Below, in pieces: positions 26,609-35,969 of a stretch of 37,612 nucleotides of DNA (positions within the stretch are counted from its first letter, which is position 1; each line of letters begins with the position of its first letter). The notes under the pieces are model-generated. The model did no database searches, was not told the origin of the DNA, and was given only the letters and a program-made list of their open reading frames with translations. Location: the NCBI GenBank assembly GCA_045536015.1, contig JAZSMS010000058.1, forward strand, positions 1-37,612, in the 5' to 3' direction. A program made the position numbers and the translations under genes. The stretch is from JAZSMS01 sp045536015. Lineage in GTDB: Bacteria; Bacillota; Clostridia; Christensenellales; QALW01.

Positions 26609-27779
26609 GGCAATATTGGCGGTCAATTTGAATTGCGGCGGAATATCTTTGATCAATTTGCTTTAATAGTTTTTTAAGCTCTGTCTTTAACGCTTCTACG
26701 TCTTTTTCGGATAATTCAAACGGAACGGCAATATCAAAAATAACGTTTATGTTTTCTTGCCCGTCGGTCATTCTTACGTCGTGAAAAGATGCGTCTTTAT
26801 CCTTTAAAAATTCTGTAAGCGTTTGCTTTATTTGTGCAAGCTTTTCATTGTTTTGCTGAACGGGGTCAAGGTGAACGGTTATTTCGCAACCAAGGCGGTT
26901 AAAAATATCTTTTTCTACCTTGTCTATTGCCTCGTGTGCGGCAACGATATCGTCGGTATCGCTTATTTCGGCATGTACCGAGGCAAACACTCTGCCGGGG
27001 CCGTAGTCGTGAACGATAAGATCGTGTATATCAATGATGCTTTCACTTTCTAAAAGTATATTAGAAATATTGCAAACAAGCTCTTGATCGGGTGCCTTTC
27101 CAAGCAAAAGATTAACTGTTTCCTTTGCAATGGAAAAGCCCGAAAGCATAATCAAAATAGAAACTGCGCATCCGACAAAGCCGTCAAGGGTAAAGGGTAA
27201 AATTTTAAGCGAATCAATTATTGTGCAAACGATAACTGCGCTTGTCGCAATACAGTCGTTGAGACTGTCGGTTGCGGCGGCAAGAAGCGGTGCAGAATCT
27301 ATTGCCTTGCCAAACTTTTTATTATATCCGTACATAAAAAATTTGATGGGAAGCGAAAGTGTTAAAAGAATAATTGCAAGCCAGTTTATTGCCGCTGCTT
27401 CGGTAGGTGAAAGTACCTTTTCAAACGAGCTTTTAGCAAGCTCAAAGCCTACAAGCATTATGATAAACGAGACTATCAGTGCACTGATATATTCAAATCG
27501 TCCGTGGCCAAACGGATGATCACGGTCGGGCTTTAAAGAACTAAGCTTTACTCCCACAAGCGTAACAACGGTAGTGCCCAAATCTGTCAGGTTGTTAAAT
27601 GCATCAGAAATTACTGCAACGCTTTGCAAGAATAAGCCTATCGAAAGCTTTAGCGTAAATAAAATAACGTTACAAATTATTCCGCAAACACCGCTTAAAA
27701 CACCGTAGCATGCGCGCACTTCGGGCTTTGATACGTTTTGATAATCTTTGACAAAAAGTTTTAGCATAAGCTGATACAT
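26601..27779 (-). CDS. Cation diffusion facilitator (CDF) transporter
   Basis: 392 residues. Exports divalent metals such as zinc, iron or manganese in exchange for protons. The six-helix membrane domain carries the two metal-site motifs: SDAFNNLTD in the second helix and ATDSLND in the fifth, plus the family segment HPFGHGRFEYIS. A cytoplasmic C-terminal domain follows (VHDYGPGRVFASVHAEI and a HLDP segment), and a further extension of about 80 residues (LAQIKQTLTEFL onward) looks like a second small regulatory domain. Metal specificity cannot be read reliably. A CGAGGT site precedes the ATG. It is a single gene running against its neighbours on both sides. Confidence 0.92.
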   Translation of the reverse strand: MYQLMLKLFVKDYQNVSKPEVRACYGVLSGVCGIICNVILFTLKLSIGLFLQSVAVISDAFNNLTDLGTTVVTLVGVKLSSLKPDRDHPFGHGRFEYISALIVSFIIMLVGFELAKSSFEKVLSPTEAAAINWLAIILLTLSLPIKFFMYGYNKKFGKAIDSAPLLAAATDSLNDCIATSAVIVCTIIDSLKILPFTLDGFVGCAVSILIMLSGFSIAKETVNLLLGKAPDQELVCNISNILLESESIIDIHDLIVHDYGPGRVFASVHAEISDTDDIVAAHEAIDKVEKDIFNRLGCEITVHLDPVQQNNEKLAQIKQTLTEFLKDKDASFHDVRMTDGQENINVIFDIAVPFELSEKDVEALKTELKKLLKQIDQRYSAAIQIDRQYCQK

Positions 27780-27811
27780 AAAAAACCTCGCAAAAAAATA
27801 TTACATAAGAT

Positions 27812-27839
27812 ATGATACTAAAAAAACCAATAAAATCAA
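27812..27839 (-). promoter_or_regulatory. Promoter of the CDF transporter gene
   Basis: On the minus strand TTGATT (complement of 27834-27839) and TATCAT (complement of 27812-27817) are spaced by 16 bases. Its start lies about 30 bases before the gene. Confidence 0.5.
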
Positions 27840-27870
27840 GCGTTTTTTTGAAAAAATATCCAAAATAGTA

Positions 27871-27900
27871 TTGCCTTGCCAACTATTAATATGATATAAT
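27871..27900 (+). promoter_or_regulatory. Extended -10 promoter of the rqcP-ispDF-radA-yacL operon
   Basis: TTGCCT (27871-27876), an 18-base spacer, then TGATATAAT with TATAAT at 27895-27900 and a TG extension at 27892-27893. The start lies near 27907, about 26 bases before the GTG chosen for rqcP. Confidence 0.75.
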
Positions 27901-27932
27901 CTATATAAATATATACTTGGAGGACTATGCTT

Positions 27933-28172
27933 GTGCGCCTTGATAAATTTTTAAAGGTTTCGAGAATAATTAAACGCAGAACCGTTTCTAATGATGCTTG
28001 TGATGCAGGCAGAGTTTTAGTAAATTCGCGCACGGCAAAAGCAAGCTATAACGTAAAAACAGGTGACGTAATAACAATATGCTTTGGAGAAAAGCAGCAT
28101 AACTTCAAGGTTGAATTTGTTGAAGAAAAAGAAGCTAAAAAAGCTGATAAGCCTATGGCGGTGGAAGTATGA
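27933..28172 (+). CDS. rqcP: RqcP, S4-domain ribosome quality-control factor
   Basis: 79 residues starting MRLDKFLKVSRIIKRRT, the signature of the Hsp15/RqcP family (YabO in Bacillus). RqcP binds stalled 50S subunits with peptidyl-tRNA and works with RqcH to add C-terminal alanine tails. The GTG at 27933 is preferred over the ATG at 27927: GGAGG (27919-27923) is 9 bases from the GTG but only 3 from the ATG, and the family begins with this M-R-L-D. It is the first gene of an operon with ispDF, which overlaps its stop by 4 bases (ATGA). rqcH itself is not in the window. Confidence 0.9.
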   Translation: MRLDKFLKVSRIIKRRTVSNDACDAGRVLVNSRTAKASYNVKTGDVITICFGEKQHNFKVEFVEEKEAKKADKPMAVEV

Positions 28173-29272
28173 TTTGCGCTTTAATTGCTGCTGCAGGCAA
28201 GGGCAGAAGAATGGGGATAGACGAAAATAAGATTTTTTTATCTATTGACGGAACACCCATTATAAAGCAATCTGTCGACGCTTTTTTAAAAAATAAAAAC
28301 ATCGACGCAGTTGCAGTTATCTGCTCTCAAGACGATAAACAGCGTTTGCAGGAAATTTTGGGAAGTGAGATAACTCTTATCCAAGGCGGCGCAACAAGGG
28401 GCGAATCTGTCTTTAACGGTTTAGCCTGGGCAAAGGGCAGGTTTGATAAGGTCCTTATCCATGACGGCGCGCGCCCGTTTATCAATCAGCAAACGATTGA
28501 TAATGTTATAACAAACATTTCTATTGGTGTTGGCGCAGTTGCAGGAATTAAAGCGATAGATACAATAAAGCAATGTTCTGAAGATGGTTTTGTTAAAAAC
28601 ACACCCGAGCGGCAAACATTGTGGCAGGCACAAACGCCGCAGGGATTTATCACAAGCGAAATTTTTGAAGCATATAAGGCTTCGGGCTTTGATTTAACTG
28701 ATGATGCCGCAGTTTTTGAACAAGCAGGTGGAAAGATAAAAATGGTTTTATCAAACCCTAAAAATAAAAAAATAACTACTAAAGAGGATTTGCCCAAAAT
28801 GTATTTAAGCGGTATAGGCTATGACGTGCATCAATTAGTTGAGGGCAGAATGCTTATTTTAGGTGGTGAGGAAATCCCGCATAATTTAGGCTTGCTTGGT
28901 CATTCTGATGCCGACGTATTACTTCACGCAATTTGCGATGCGCTTCTCTCGGCTATAGGCGAAGGCGATATCGGCAAGCATTTTCCTGACAGTGATCCCA
29001 AATACAAGGGCATTTCCAGTTTGCTTTTACTTAAAGAGGTTGCAAGTTTACTTAATAAAAAAGGCTTTAAGGTTGTAAACGTAGGTGCTATTGTTGCGGC
29101 ACAAAAGCCAAAGCTTGCGCCATACATCAAAAAAATGAACGAAAATATTTCACAAGCTTTAAACATTGATGCTTCGCGCGTTAACGTTGCGGCAACAACT
29201 ACCGAGCATCTTGGCTTTGAAGGCGAAGAAAAAGGCATTTCGGCACGCGCAATAGTAAGTGTGGTGGGATAA
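28169..29272 (+). CDS. ispDF: Bifunctional IspD/IspF (MEP isoprenoid pathway)
   Basis: 367 residues. The N-terminal domain (1 to about 205) is the cytidylyltransferase IspD (AAAGKGRRMG; HDGARPF; KAIDTIKQ), which makes CDP-methylerythritol. The C-terminal domain from about 211 is IspF (GIGYDVHQ with Asp219 and His221 as zinc ligands; GHSDADVLLHAICDALL), which makes the cyclic diphosphate. The steps are not consecutive: IspE acts between them. Fusions of this kind are known in several Proteobacteria and some other bacteria; the separate genes are adjacent in Bacillus. It overlaps rqcP by 4 bases and radA by one base. Confidence 0.95.
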   Translation: MICALIAAAGKGRRMGIDENKIFLSIDGTPIIKQSVDAFLKNKNIDAVAVICSQDDKQRLQEILGSEITLIQGGATRGESVFNGLAWAKGRFDKVLIHDGARPFINQQTIDNVITNISIGVGAVAGIKAIDTIKQCSEDGFVKNTPERQTLWQAQTPQGFITSEIFEAYKASGFDLTDDAAVFEQAGGKIKMVLSNPKNKKITTKEDLPKMYLSGIGYDVHQLVEGRMLILGGEEIPHNLGLLGHSDADVLLHAICDALLSAIGEGDIGKHFPDSDPKYKGISSLLLLKEVASLLNKKGFKVVNVGAIVAAQKPKLAPYIKKMNENISQALNIDASRVNVAATTTEHLGFEGEEKGISARAIVSVVG

Positions 29273-30645
29273 TGGCAAAGGAAAAAAATATTTACGTTTG
29301 CTCTGCCTGCGGTTTTGAATCGGCAAAATGGCTTGGCAAGTGTCCCGGGTGCGAGGCTTGGGGAACACTTGAAGAAACGGTTGTTTCACATTCTGCTAAA
29401 ACAAAGACAGAAAAAACAACTCAAAATTCTGCGTCCGTTCAACGCTTGCTTGAAGTAGAAACGCTTGAGCAGGATCGCTTTTTATCGGGCAGCAAAGAAT
29501 TTGATCGCGTTTTAGGCGGCGGAATAGTTCCTGCAAGCATAGTGCTTTGCGGCGGCGATCCCGGAATAGGAAAATCAACGCTCTTGCTTCAGGTTTGTGC
29601 TGAGGCGGCAAAAACAAAAAAGGTTTTATATATTTCGGCAGAAGAATCGGTAAGGCAGATAAAATTAAGGGCAGACAGATTATCCTGCAAGGAAAAAGAA
29701 CTTTACGTCTGCTGCGAAACTGATATAGAAGAAATATGCACGCTTTTAATTTTGCAAAAGCCTGCCGTTGCGGTGATTGACTCTATTCAGACTGTTTTTG
29801 CATCATATTTATCAAGCGCGCCCGGAACGGTAACGCAGGTGCGCGAATGTGCTACAAGGCTTATGCGTGTTGCCAAAGAATACGGCATAACGATTTTTGT
29901 AGTAGGTCACGTTACAAAAGAGGGAACCCTTGCAGGGCCAAAGGTGCTTGAACATATAGTTGACACAGTAATGTACTTTGAGGGAGAAAGAAACAGCTCT
30001 TTCAGGGTGCTTCGTACAAACAAAAACAGGTTTGGCTCAACAAACGAAATCGGCGTTTTTGAAATGACTGAGCTTGGTATGCGCGACGTTGAAAACCCTT
30101 CGGAAATTTTTGTTTCCGAGCGTAAAGAGGTAGTTCCGGGCGTTGCACTTACTTGCTCGTGTGAAGGTACCCGTCCTTTAATGGTAGAAATTCAGGCGCT
30201 TTGTGGGCTTTCTAGCTTTGGAAACCCTCGACGAGTAGGTAGCGGTGTTGATTATAACCGTATGGTAACGCTTTTAGCGGTGCTTGAAAAGCGTATGGGC
30301 ATTTCAATTTACAATAAAGACGTTTACGTTTCTATCGCGGGCGGACTTAGAATTGACGAGCCTGCAAGCGATCTTGCAATGCTTGCTTCTGTTTTTTCGG
30401 CAGAAAAGAATTTGCCTATTTTACCTTCAACAGTTTTGCTTGGTGAGGTTGGCTTAACGGGTGAGCTAAGGGCAGTAAGCAACTGTCAAGTACGAATTGC
30501 CGAATGTAAAAAGCTTGGGTTTAAGAGAGTAATTCTTCCAAAGCAAAATAAAAGAGGATTAAAAAGCGAAGAAGATATGCAAATGTTTTTTGTCGATAAC
30601 GTGTTTGCGGCATTATCGTTTGCAATAGACAGTAAGAAAGGATAA
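29272..30645 (+). CDS. radA: DNA repair protein RadA (Sms)
   Basis: 457 residues. A RecA-related ATPase that acts on branched recombination intermediates. The N-terminal zinc finger CSACG with CPGC (Cys10, 13, 24, 27), Walker A GGDPGIGKST (94-103), the RadA-specific KNRFG motif (251-255) and a C-terminal Lon-protease-like domain are all present at normal length. The ATG shares a base with the ispDF stop (TAATG). In Bacillus radA is followed by disA and then yacL; here disA is missing and yacL follows after two bases. Confidence 0.97.
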   Translation: MAKEKNIYVCSACGFESAKWLGKCPGCEAWGTLEETVVSHSAKTKTEKTTQNSASVQRLLEVETLEQDRFLSGSKEFDRVLGGGIVPASIVLCGGDPGIGKSTLLLQVCAEAAKTKKVLYISAEESVRQIKLRADRLSCKEKELYVCCETDIEEICTLLILQKPAVAVIDSIQTVFASYLSSAPGTVTQVRECATRLMRVAKEYGITIFVVGHVTKEGTLAGPKVLEHIVDTVMYFEGERNSSFRVLRTNKNRFGSTNEIGVFEMTELGMRDVENPSEIFVSERKEVVPGVALTCSCEGTRPLMVEIQALCGLSSFGNPRRVGSGVDYNRMVTLLAVLEKRMGISIYNKDVYVSIAGGLRIDEPASDLAMLASVFSAEKNLPILPSTVLLGEVGLTGELRAVSNCQVRIAECKKLGFKRVILPKQNKRGLKSEEDMQMFFVDNVFAALSFAIDSKKG

Positions 30646-30647
30646 CT

Positions 30648-31685
30648 ATGTTTAAAAAGATTTTACGTGGCGCGTTTGTGCTTTTAGGCAGCGCAATAGG
30701 ATTTTGGGTTTGGGAAGCCGTTAAAATATTGCTTGCCTATAACAATTTACAAATTACAAATTGGATTTTTGCATTTTCGGTTTGTTTAATGTCGGTTTTA
30801 AGCTTTGCGGCGGTTGGCTTTTTTGTGGGCGGACCAATAAGCAAACTTATAATTAAGTTAAACGCCTCGCTTGTAAAAAAAGCAAAAAATATGTCGGTTA
30901 AAGATTTGCTTTTAGTGCTTATAGGTCTTTTGGCAGGCTTGGTGGTAGCGTTTTTTACCAGCCAGATTTTTGTTAAAATAAGCAATGAAGGTCTTGTTAT
31001 AGGCTTAAACGTAATAATTTATGCGTTTTTTACTATTGTTGGTGTAAGAATTGCACTTTTAAAGCGTGATGATATAACATTGGGAGAAGTAAAAACGCAG
31101 GGAATAAAAACTGTTATAGATACAAGTGTTATAATCGACGGCAGAATTTGCGATATTCTTCAAACGGGATTTTTGCGCGGAGAGATAATTATTCCTAAAT
31201 TTGTTGTTGATGAAATTTCGCTTTTAGCAGATAGTGAAGAAGACAAAAAGCGTGCGCGTGCGCGCAGAGGACTTGATATTTTAAAAGAGTTAAAAGCACA
31301 AAAAAACGTTACGTTTGATAATAAAAAGTATGATAAAAGCATTGCAAAGGACGATTTGTTGCTTGCATACGCTACCGAAAACGGTGCGGAAGTAATGACA
31401 AATGATTATGGACTTAATACTGTTGCAACGCTTCAGAACATAAAAATTCTTAATATAAACGACCTTGTAAATTCATTAAAATCGGCGCTTGTTGCAGGCG
31501 ATAAGATAGACGTGCTAATTCAAAAGCAAGGTAAGGATGCTACTCAGGGCGTAGGCTACTTAGAAGACGGAACAATGATTGTAGTTGAAAACGGTGCAGA
31601 ATTTATAGATAAGCTTGTTGCTTGCGAGGTTACAAGTGTGCTTCAGAATTCAAGCGGAAAGATAATTTTTGTTAAAATAGTATAA
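30648..31685 (+). CDS. yacL: YacL-like membrane PIN-TRAM protein
   Basis: 345 residues. Four hydrophobic segments (about 8-28, 38-62, 84-106 and 110-130) are followed by a PIN nuclease-like domain from about 154 (VIDTSVIIDGRI, Asp158; further acidic residues in DEISLLAD, AKDDLLLAYA and MTNDYGLN) and a C-terminal TRAM-like RNA-binding domain from about 280 (VLIQKQGKDATQGVGYL). PIN acidic clusters coordinate magnesium and cut RNA; no substrate is known to me for YacL. It is the last recognisable housekeeping gene of the operon; only 29 bases and no terminator separate it from the first GH99-like gene. Confidence 0.92.
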   Translation: MFKKILRGAFVLLGSAIGFWVWEAVKILLAYNNLQITNWIFAFSVCLMSVLSFAAVGFFVGGPISKLIIKLNASLVKKAKNMSVKDLLLVLIGLLAGLVVAFFTSQIFVKISNEGLVIGLNVIIYAFFTIVGVRIALLKRDDITLGEVKTQGIKTVIDTSVIIDGRICDILQTGFLRGEIIIPKFVVDEISLLADSEEDKKRARARRGLDILKELKAQKNVTFDNKKYDKSIAKDDLLLAYATENGAEVMTNDYGLNTVATLQNIKILNINDLVNSLKSALVAGDKIDVLIQKQGKDATQGVGYLEDGTMIVVENGAEFIDKLVACEVTSVLQNSSGKIIFVKIV

Positions 31686-31714
31686 GCCTCTATCAGCTTA
31701 AAAAGGAGAAAATT

Positions 31715-33844
31715 ATGGAAAAGAATAAAGTGTTTTTTAATGGCGATTTTTCCGAGTTTTCACAAGAGAACGGTTTTAAAGGATGGGAATGGTCAACAAG
31801 CGGAGAGATTATAACTTCATGCGTTGAAGGTATAGACGGTAAAAATGCAGTACAGGTAAAATATACAGAAAACGCACATCCACATCAAATTATTTTTACT
31901 AATACTGATGAAGCAAGATGTGAGCTTGCTGGCAAGTTAAACGATTTGGGCGAAGGTGATTGCAAGCTTTCGTGCTATTTTAAAGCGGCAGATGAAGAAT
32001 CTGTAGGTAAAAAAATAAAAATTAAAATGTTTTATTGCTTTAAAAATGACAATTTAACGTTCGTAGATAGAGTAGATAACGGTGCATCTTTTATTGAACT
32101 TTCAAACGATTGGCAAAAATCAGAATGTGTTTTTCATAATTCTTGTCTGCAGGAAAAAAGTATTACGGGTCAGGAACTTGACTTTGTTGCAGTTGAAATA
32201 GCTATTGAAAAAGGTGAATCAATAAATGCTTGTATTGCAGATATTGCCATTGAAAAGGTTTCTGAACTTGTTGTTAAAGAAGAACCCTTACATAAGCTTA
32301 TTCCTCAGGATAAAACACTTATCGGTGCAATACGTTGGGATATTTGGTACGAAACACATTCAGCACGCGAAATTAACCAAATAATTGCCGAGGATGAAGA
32401 ATATAACAAGCAAAACGGCACAAAGCGCTCGCGCGTTACCTCGCCCGATATGATGATGCGTACGCTTTCATATTATCCTTTCCGCGCACCGTACTTTGTT
32501 GAGTACGAGGGTGCGCAGGATAACGGCGACGTAAAAATGTCGATTAAATCGTGCTTTGAAAAAACAGGTCTTACGTATCAGTATGAAGACGTTATGGATG
32601 ATTTAAAGGTTAAAGAGCATCCTTACATTTACGGAATAGACTGGGAAACCGAAGCAAAACTTGCAATGGATGCAGGCATTGACTATTTTGCCTATCTCTA
32701 CAAGGGCTACAATAACACAAACTTTGGTCAGGTTTTAGAGCCTTGCTTTGCGCATACCGCAACAAACGGTATGTTGCCTGATGGCAGACAGATGAAGATG
32801 GTTTGCGTTATGCAGGATAATCACGGTGGAATAGCAGACCTTGACGATTTTGAAACCGACGAAGAAAAAATGGCTTCGATTATCTATCCAAGACGAATGA
32901 TTTATCAGGCAATGGCGCAGTCGTGCTATCTTGATGCTCATACGGTTAGCGGCGATATTCCGATAATGCATTTTTATTATGATGAATTTAAGCGTATTAA
33001 CACGTCTGATGTTCTTCCGCTTTATATTAAAGAGGCAAAGTTCTTTACCGAGTATCTTCACAAGAAAAATCCCGATAAATATCGTGTAGTTGACGATATT
33101 TATTTTGTAGGTTATACAAGTTGTTCTTCAATAGGCGGCTTGAAGAGTGAGGCTTATTACCGTAAAAGCCTTGGCTATGATGCGCTTTCTAAATATGCCG
33201 AGTCAGACTTTGTTTGGCCGGATGACAGAAAGAAAACAGTACAGCTTATTAATGAGCAGTTTGATAATATTCAGGCAAAGGGCGAAAAAACTGAGGTTGG
33301 TCCGCTTTTGCCTAAGGGTTGGGACGTTGAGTGGTACAGAGTTCACAGAATAGATAATTGCTATGACACTAAGCCGAGCATTTGGAAAGAAGCTTTTGGT
33401 GCAACCTATGAGCGATTTATGCGCAATATTGAGCCTCGCCATAGAGCATATTTGGATGCAAAGGATATTATAGATTACATTCCTGTTGTAAGTCTTGGAT
33501 ACAACGTTACGCCCAGAATTAAAACGCGCGTTTCGTGGTGCCAGGATTATGGCTGCGGATACCTTGCCTATGGAACGGCAAAACAGCAGGCACAGCACTT
33601 AAAGAATACCTTAGAGTATATGCTTGAATATAAAAAGGCAAATCCTAATACTGTTAATATGATTGATATCTATGCTTGGAATGAACACGATGAGGGTGGA
33701 TATCTTTGCCCCGCAGTTGCAGTTGATGAGCACGGCGAGCCTATTTTAAACGGGGACGGAACAGTAAAGATGGATTCTTCTATTTTAGACGAATGTGCAA
33801 AGGTAATTAAAGAATTTAGAGTAAAAGAGGCAGCAAACAAATAA
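31715..33844 (+). CDS. GH99/WbsX-like protein with CBM-like N-domain, copy 1
   Basis: 709 residues, no signal peptide or membrane helix, so probably cytoplasmic. Residues 1 to about 190 look like a carbohydrate-binding beta-sandwich (NGDFSEFSQENGFKGWEW at the start, a second half DFVAVEIAI). The rest resembles the TIM-barrel proteins of the GH99/WbsX group: LIGAIRWDIW (202-211), MDAGIDYFAYLY (318-329), RRMIYQAMAQSCYL and AWNEHDEGGYLCP (654-666), the last with two carboxylates (Glu657, Glu660) where this group has WNEWxEG. GH99 enzymes cut alpha-mannoside linkages; WbsX-like ones are tied to surface polysaccharides. The substrate here is unknown, and a role in glycan synthesis or turnover inside the cell is inferred. 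It is followed after 11 bases by copy 2. Confidence 0.55.
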   Translation: MEKNKVFFNGDFSEFSQENGFKGWEWSTSGEIITSCVEGIDGKNAVQVKYTENAHPHQIIFTNTDEARCELAGKLNDLGEGDCKLSCYFKAADEESVGKKIKIKMFYCFKNDNLTFVDRVDNGASFIELSNDWQKSECVFHNSCLQEKSITGQELDFVAVEIAIEKGESINACIADIAIEKVSELVVKEEPLHKLIPQDKTLIGAIRWDIWYETHSAREINQIIAEDEEYNKQNGTKRSRVTSPDMMMRTLSYYPFRAPYFVEYEGAQDNGDVKMSIKSCFEKTGLTYQYEDVMDDLKVKEHPYIYGIDWETEAKLAMDAGIDYFAYLYKGYNNTNFGQVLEPCFAHTATNGMLPDGRQMKMVCVMQDNHGGIADLDDFETDEEKMASIIYPRRMIYQAMAQSCYLDAHTVSGDIPIMHFYYDEFKRINTSDVLPLYIKEAKFFTEYLHKKNPDKYRVVDDIYFVGYTSCSSIGGLKSEAYYRKSLGYDALSKYAESDFVWPDDRKKTVQLINEQFDNIQAKGEKTEVGPLLPKGWDVEWYRVHRIDNCYDTKPSIWKEAFGATYERFMRNIEPRHRAYLDAKDIIDYIPVVSLGYNVTPRIKTRVSWCQDYGCGYLAYGTAKQQAQHLKNTLEYMLEYKKANPNTVNMIDIYAWNEHDEGGYLCPAVAVDEHGEPILNGDGTVKMDSSILDECAKVIKEFRVKEAANK

Positions 33845-33855
33845 AGAGGCTAATA

Positions 33856-35958
33856 ATGGATACGTTAAAAATAAATGGAGATTTTTTAGTTTGTAAAAAT
33901 GAAGGTGGCTTTGACGGCTGGACGTGGAATCAACAAGAGGGCTGTAAAATGTCAAGACAAGTTCTTGATGATAATAGTATCGCTATCTTGGTTAAATACG
34001 TAGGCGGCTCAAACAAATATTCGGTGCTTGATTTAACAAATACCGATTCGGCAAGAAAAGACCTTGCAGATAAAATAAAGCAAAAAGGAAGCGGTGTGTT
34101 TAGGCTTTCGTGCTTGTTCTTAGCGGCAGATGAAAAGTCTGTGGGCAAAAAAATAATGATTAAATCTCATTATGCCTATAAAAACAAGCAGGGTAACGTA
34201 GTTAATAAGTCTTACGTTTCGCCAAAGCCTATATCACTTGCAGATAATTGGGTTAAAAACGAGCTTGTATTTGCAATAGCGCTTGATGCGTTTGCAAACG
34301 AAGAGCTTGAATACGTTGCAATTGAGTTTTTAACCCCTGGCAACTTAGACGTAAACGTATTAATTAAGGACATTTCCTTTGAGCTTTTAAGCTTATGTGA
34401 TGCTACAAACTTTAAGCCTGCGAGGGAGATAATTCCCCACAAAAAAACACTTATCGGTGCTATTCGCTGGGATATATGGGATAAAACCCGTACTGCAAGC
34501 CAGATAAACGACGTTATTGCCAAAGACGAGAAAGAAAACGCACAAAACGGTAGTAGGCGTATAAGCATAACTTCGCCCGAGATGATTATGCGCACACTTA
34601 GCTATTATCCGCAAAGGGCTCCGTATTTTGTAAACTTTGAGGGCAAGCAGAATAACGGTGACGTATCTCTTTCGATGCAATCTTGCTACGAAAAAACAGG
34701 GCTCTGCTATGATTATGAGGACGTTATGGACGACCTTAAAATTAAGCAGCATCCATACAATCATGGAGTTTCGTGGGAAGAAGAGGCTAAAATGGCGATG
34801 GATGCAGGTATTGATTACTTTGCCTATCTTTACGTTTGCCTAAAAGGTGAGCGCGAGCGCCGTGTTACCGAGCCTGCTTTTGCACACACAGCAACAAACG
34901 GTATGCTTGAAGACGGCAGACAAATGAAAATGGTGGCTATCGTGCATATGAATGAGGCCTTGGTGGATATTGATAAGCTTGAGTCTGACGAGGAAAAGCT
35001 TGAGGCAATTATCTATCCAAGAAGAATGATGTATAAGGCAATGGCACAGTCGTGCTACTTAAACGCACAGACTCCCAATGGCGAGATACCGATACTTCAT
35101 TTTTATTGGAATCTTACAAAGGGAATGCAGGATCCTGACGAGCTTGAAAGATATAAAAAGGAAGCCCGCTTTTACTCACGCTATCTTAACAGGAAAAATC
35201 CTGAAAAATATCGTGTAATTGATGATATATACTGCGTTGCACATCACATTTACCGCGAGGTAGGCGCAATAGCAGATGCATATCTTTATAACTATCTTGG
35301 CTTTGATGCTATTTCAAAGTATGCCGTTCCGCCAATTGTAACGCCGGCTCAGCGTGCAAATGCAATAAAAGAAGTAGAGGCAGGCAAGTTTGATAAGGAA
35401 AAGGAATATAAAGATATTAAGCTTGAAGGCGGCATAGAGTGGCAACGCTTAAATAGAATTGATCAGTGCTATAATACCAAGCCAAGCGTTTGGAAGGATG
35501 CCTTTGGTGAGAATTATGATGATTATATTGACCGAATAGACCGCCAGCACGCAGATTATATCAATGCCTACGATGCAGTACGCTATATTCCAACGGTTTC
35601 ACTTGGATACAATGTTTTGCCAAGGGTTAAAACAAAAGTTTCGTGGTGCGGTGATTATAATTGTACCTACACGCAAACAGGTACTCCCGAGCAGCTTGCA
35701 AAACAGCTTTCACACGGTCTTTCGTTTACGGGCAAGTATGCAAAGGAATATAAAAATTCTACAAATACAATTCTTGTATATGCTTGGAACGAGTTTGACG
35801 AGGGCGGATATCTTTGTCCAACGGTTTTAACTGACGAAACCGGTCAGATATTAAAAAATCCTGATGGAACTAATAAAAAGAACGATAGCATTTTAGTTGA
35901 ATGCGCTAAGGCAATTAAAGCATTTAGAGAAAAAGAAGCAAAGGAAATGCTTAAATAA
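33856..35958 (+). CDS. GH99/WbsX-like protein with CBM-like N-domain, copy 2
   Basis: 700 residues, a full-length paralogue of copy 1 in the same order: NGDFLVCKNEGGFDGWTW opens the binding domain, then LIGAIRWDIWD, MDAGIDYFAYLY and AWNEFDEGGYLCP (643-655; Glu646, Glu649). The variable stretches are mostly loops, for instance after FAYLY and around the HFYWN segment, which suggests different sugar specificities on a common scaffold. No signal peptide. It starts after AAAGAGG at 7 bases spacing. Both barrel acidic positions are retained, so it looks active. Confidence 0.55.
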   Translation: MDTLKINGDFLVCKNEGGFDGWTWNQQEGCKMSRQVLDDNSIAILVKYVGGSNKYSVLDLTNTDSARKDLADKIKQKGSGVFRLSCLFLAADEKSVGKKIMIKSHYAYKNKQGNVVNKSYVSPKPISLADNWVKNELVFAIALDAFANEELEYVAIEFLTPGNLDVNVLIKDISFELLSLCDATNFKPAREIIPHKKTLIGAIRWDIWDKTRTASQINDVIAKDEKENAQNGSRRISITSPEMIMRTLSYYPQRAPYFVNFEGKQNNGDVSLSMQSCYEKTGLCYDYEDVMDDLKIKQHPYNHGVSWEEEAKMAMDAGIDYFAYLYVCLKGERERRVTEPAFAHTATNGMLEDGRQMKMVAIVHMNEALVDIDKLESDEEKLEAIIYPRRMMYKAMAQSCYLNAQTPNGEIPILHFYWNLTKGMQDPDELERYKKEARFYSRYLNRKNPEKYRVIDDIYCVAHHIYREVGAIADAYLYNYLGFDAISKYAVPPIVTPAQRANAIKEVEAGKFDKEKEYKDIKLEGGIEWQRLNRIDQCYNTKPSVWKDAFGENYDDYIDRIDRQHADYINAYDAVRYIPTVSLGYNVLPRVKTKVSWCGDYNCTYTQTGTPEQLAKQLSHGLSFTGKYAKEYKNSTNTILVYAWNEFDEGGYLCPTVLTDETGQILKNPDGTNKKNDSILVECAKAIKAFREKEAKEMLK

Positions 35959-35969
35959 GGAGATAAATT

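Noticed and set aside
31683..31705. Hairpin after yacL
   Set aside because: Only a 5-bp TAAGC/GCTTA stem with an 8-base loop and no T-run, too weak for a terminator.
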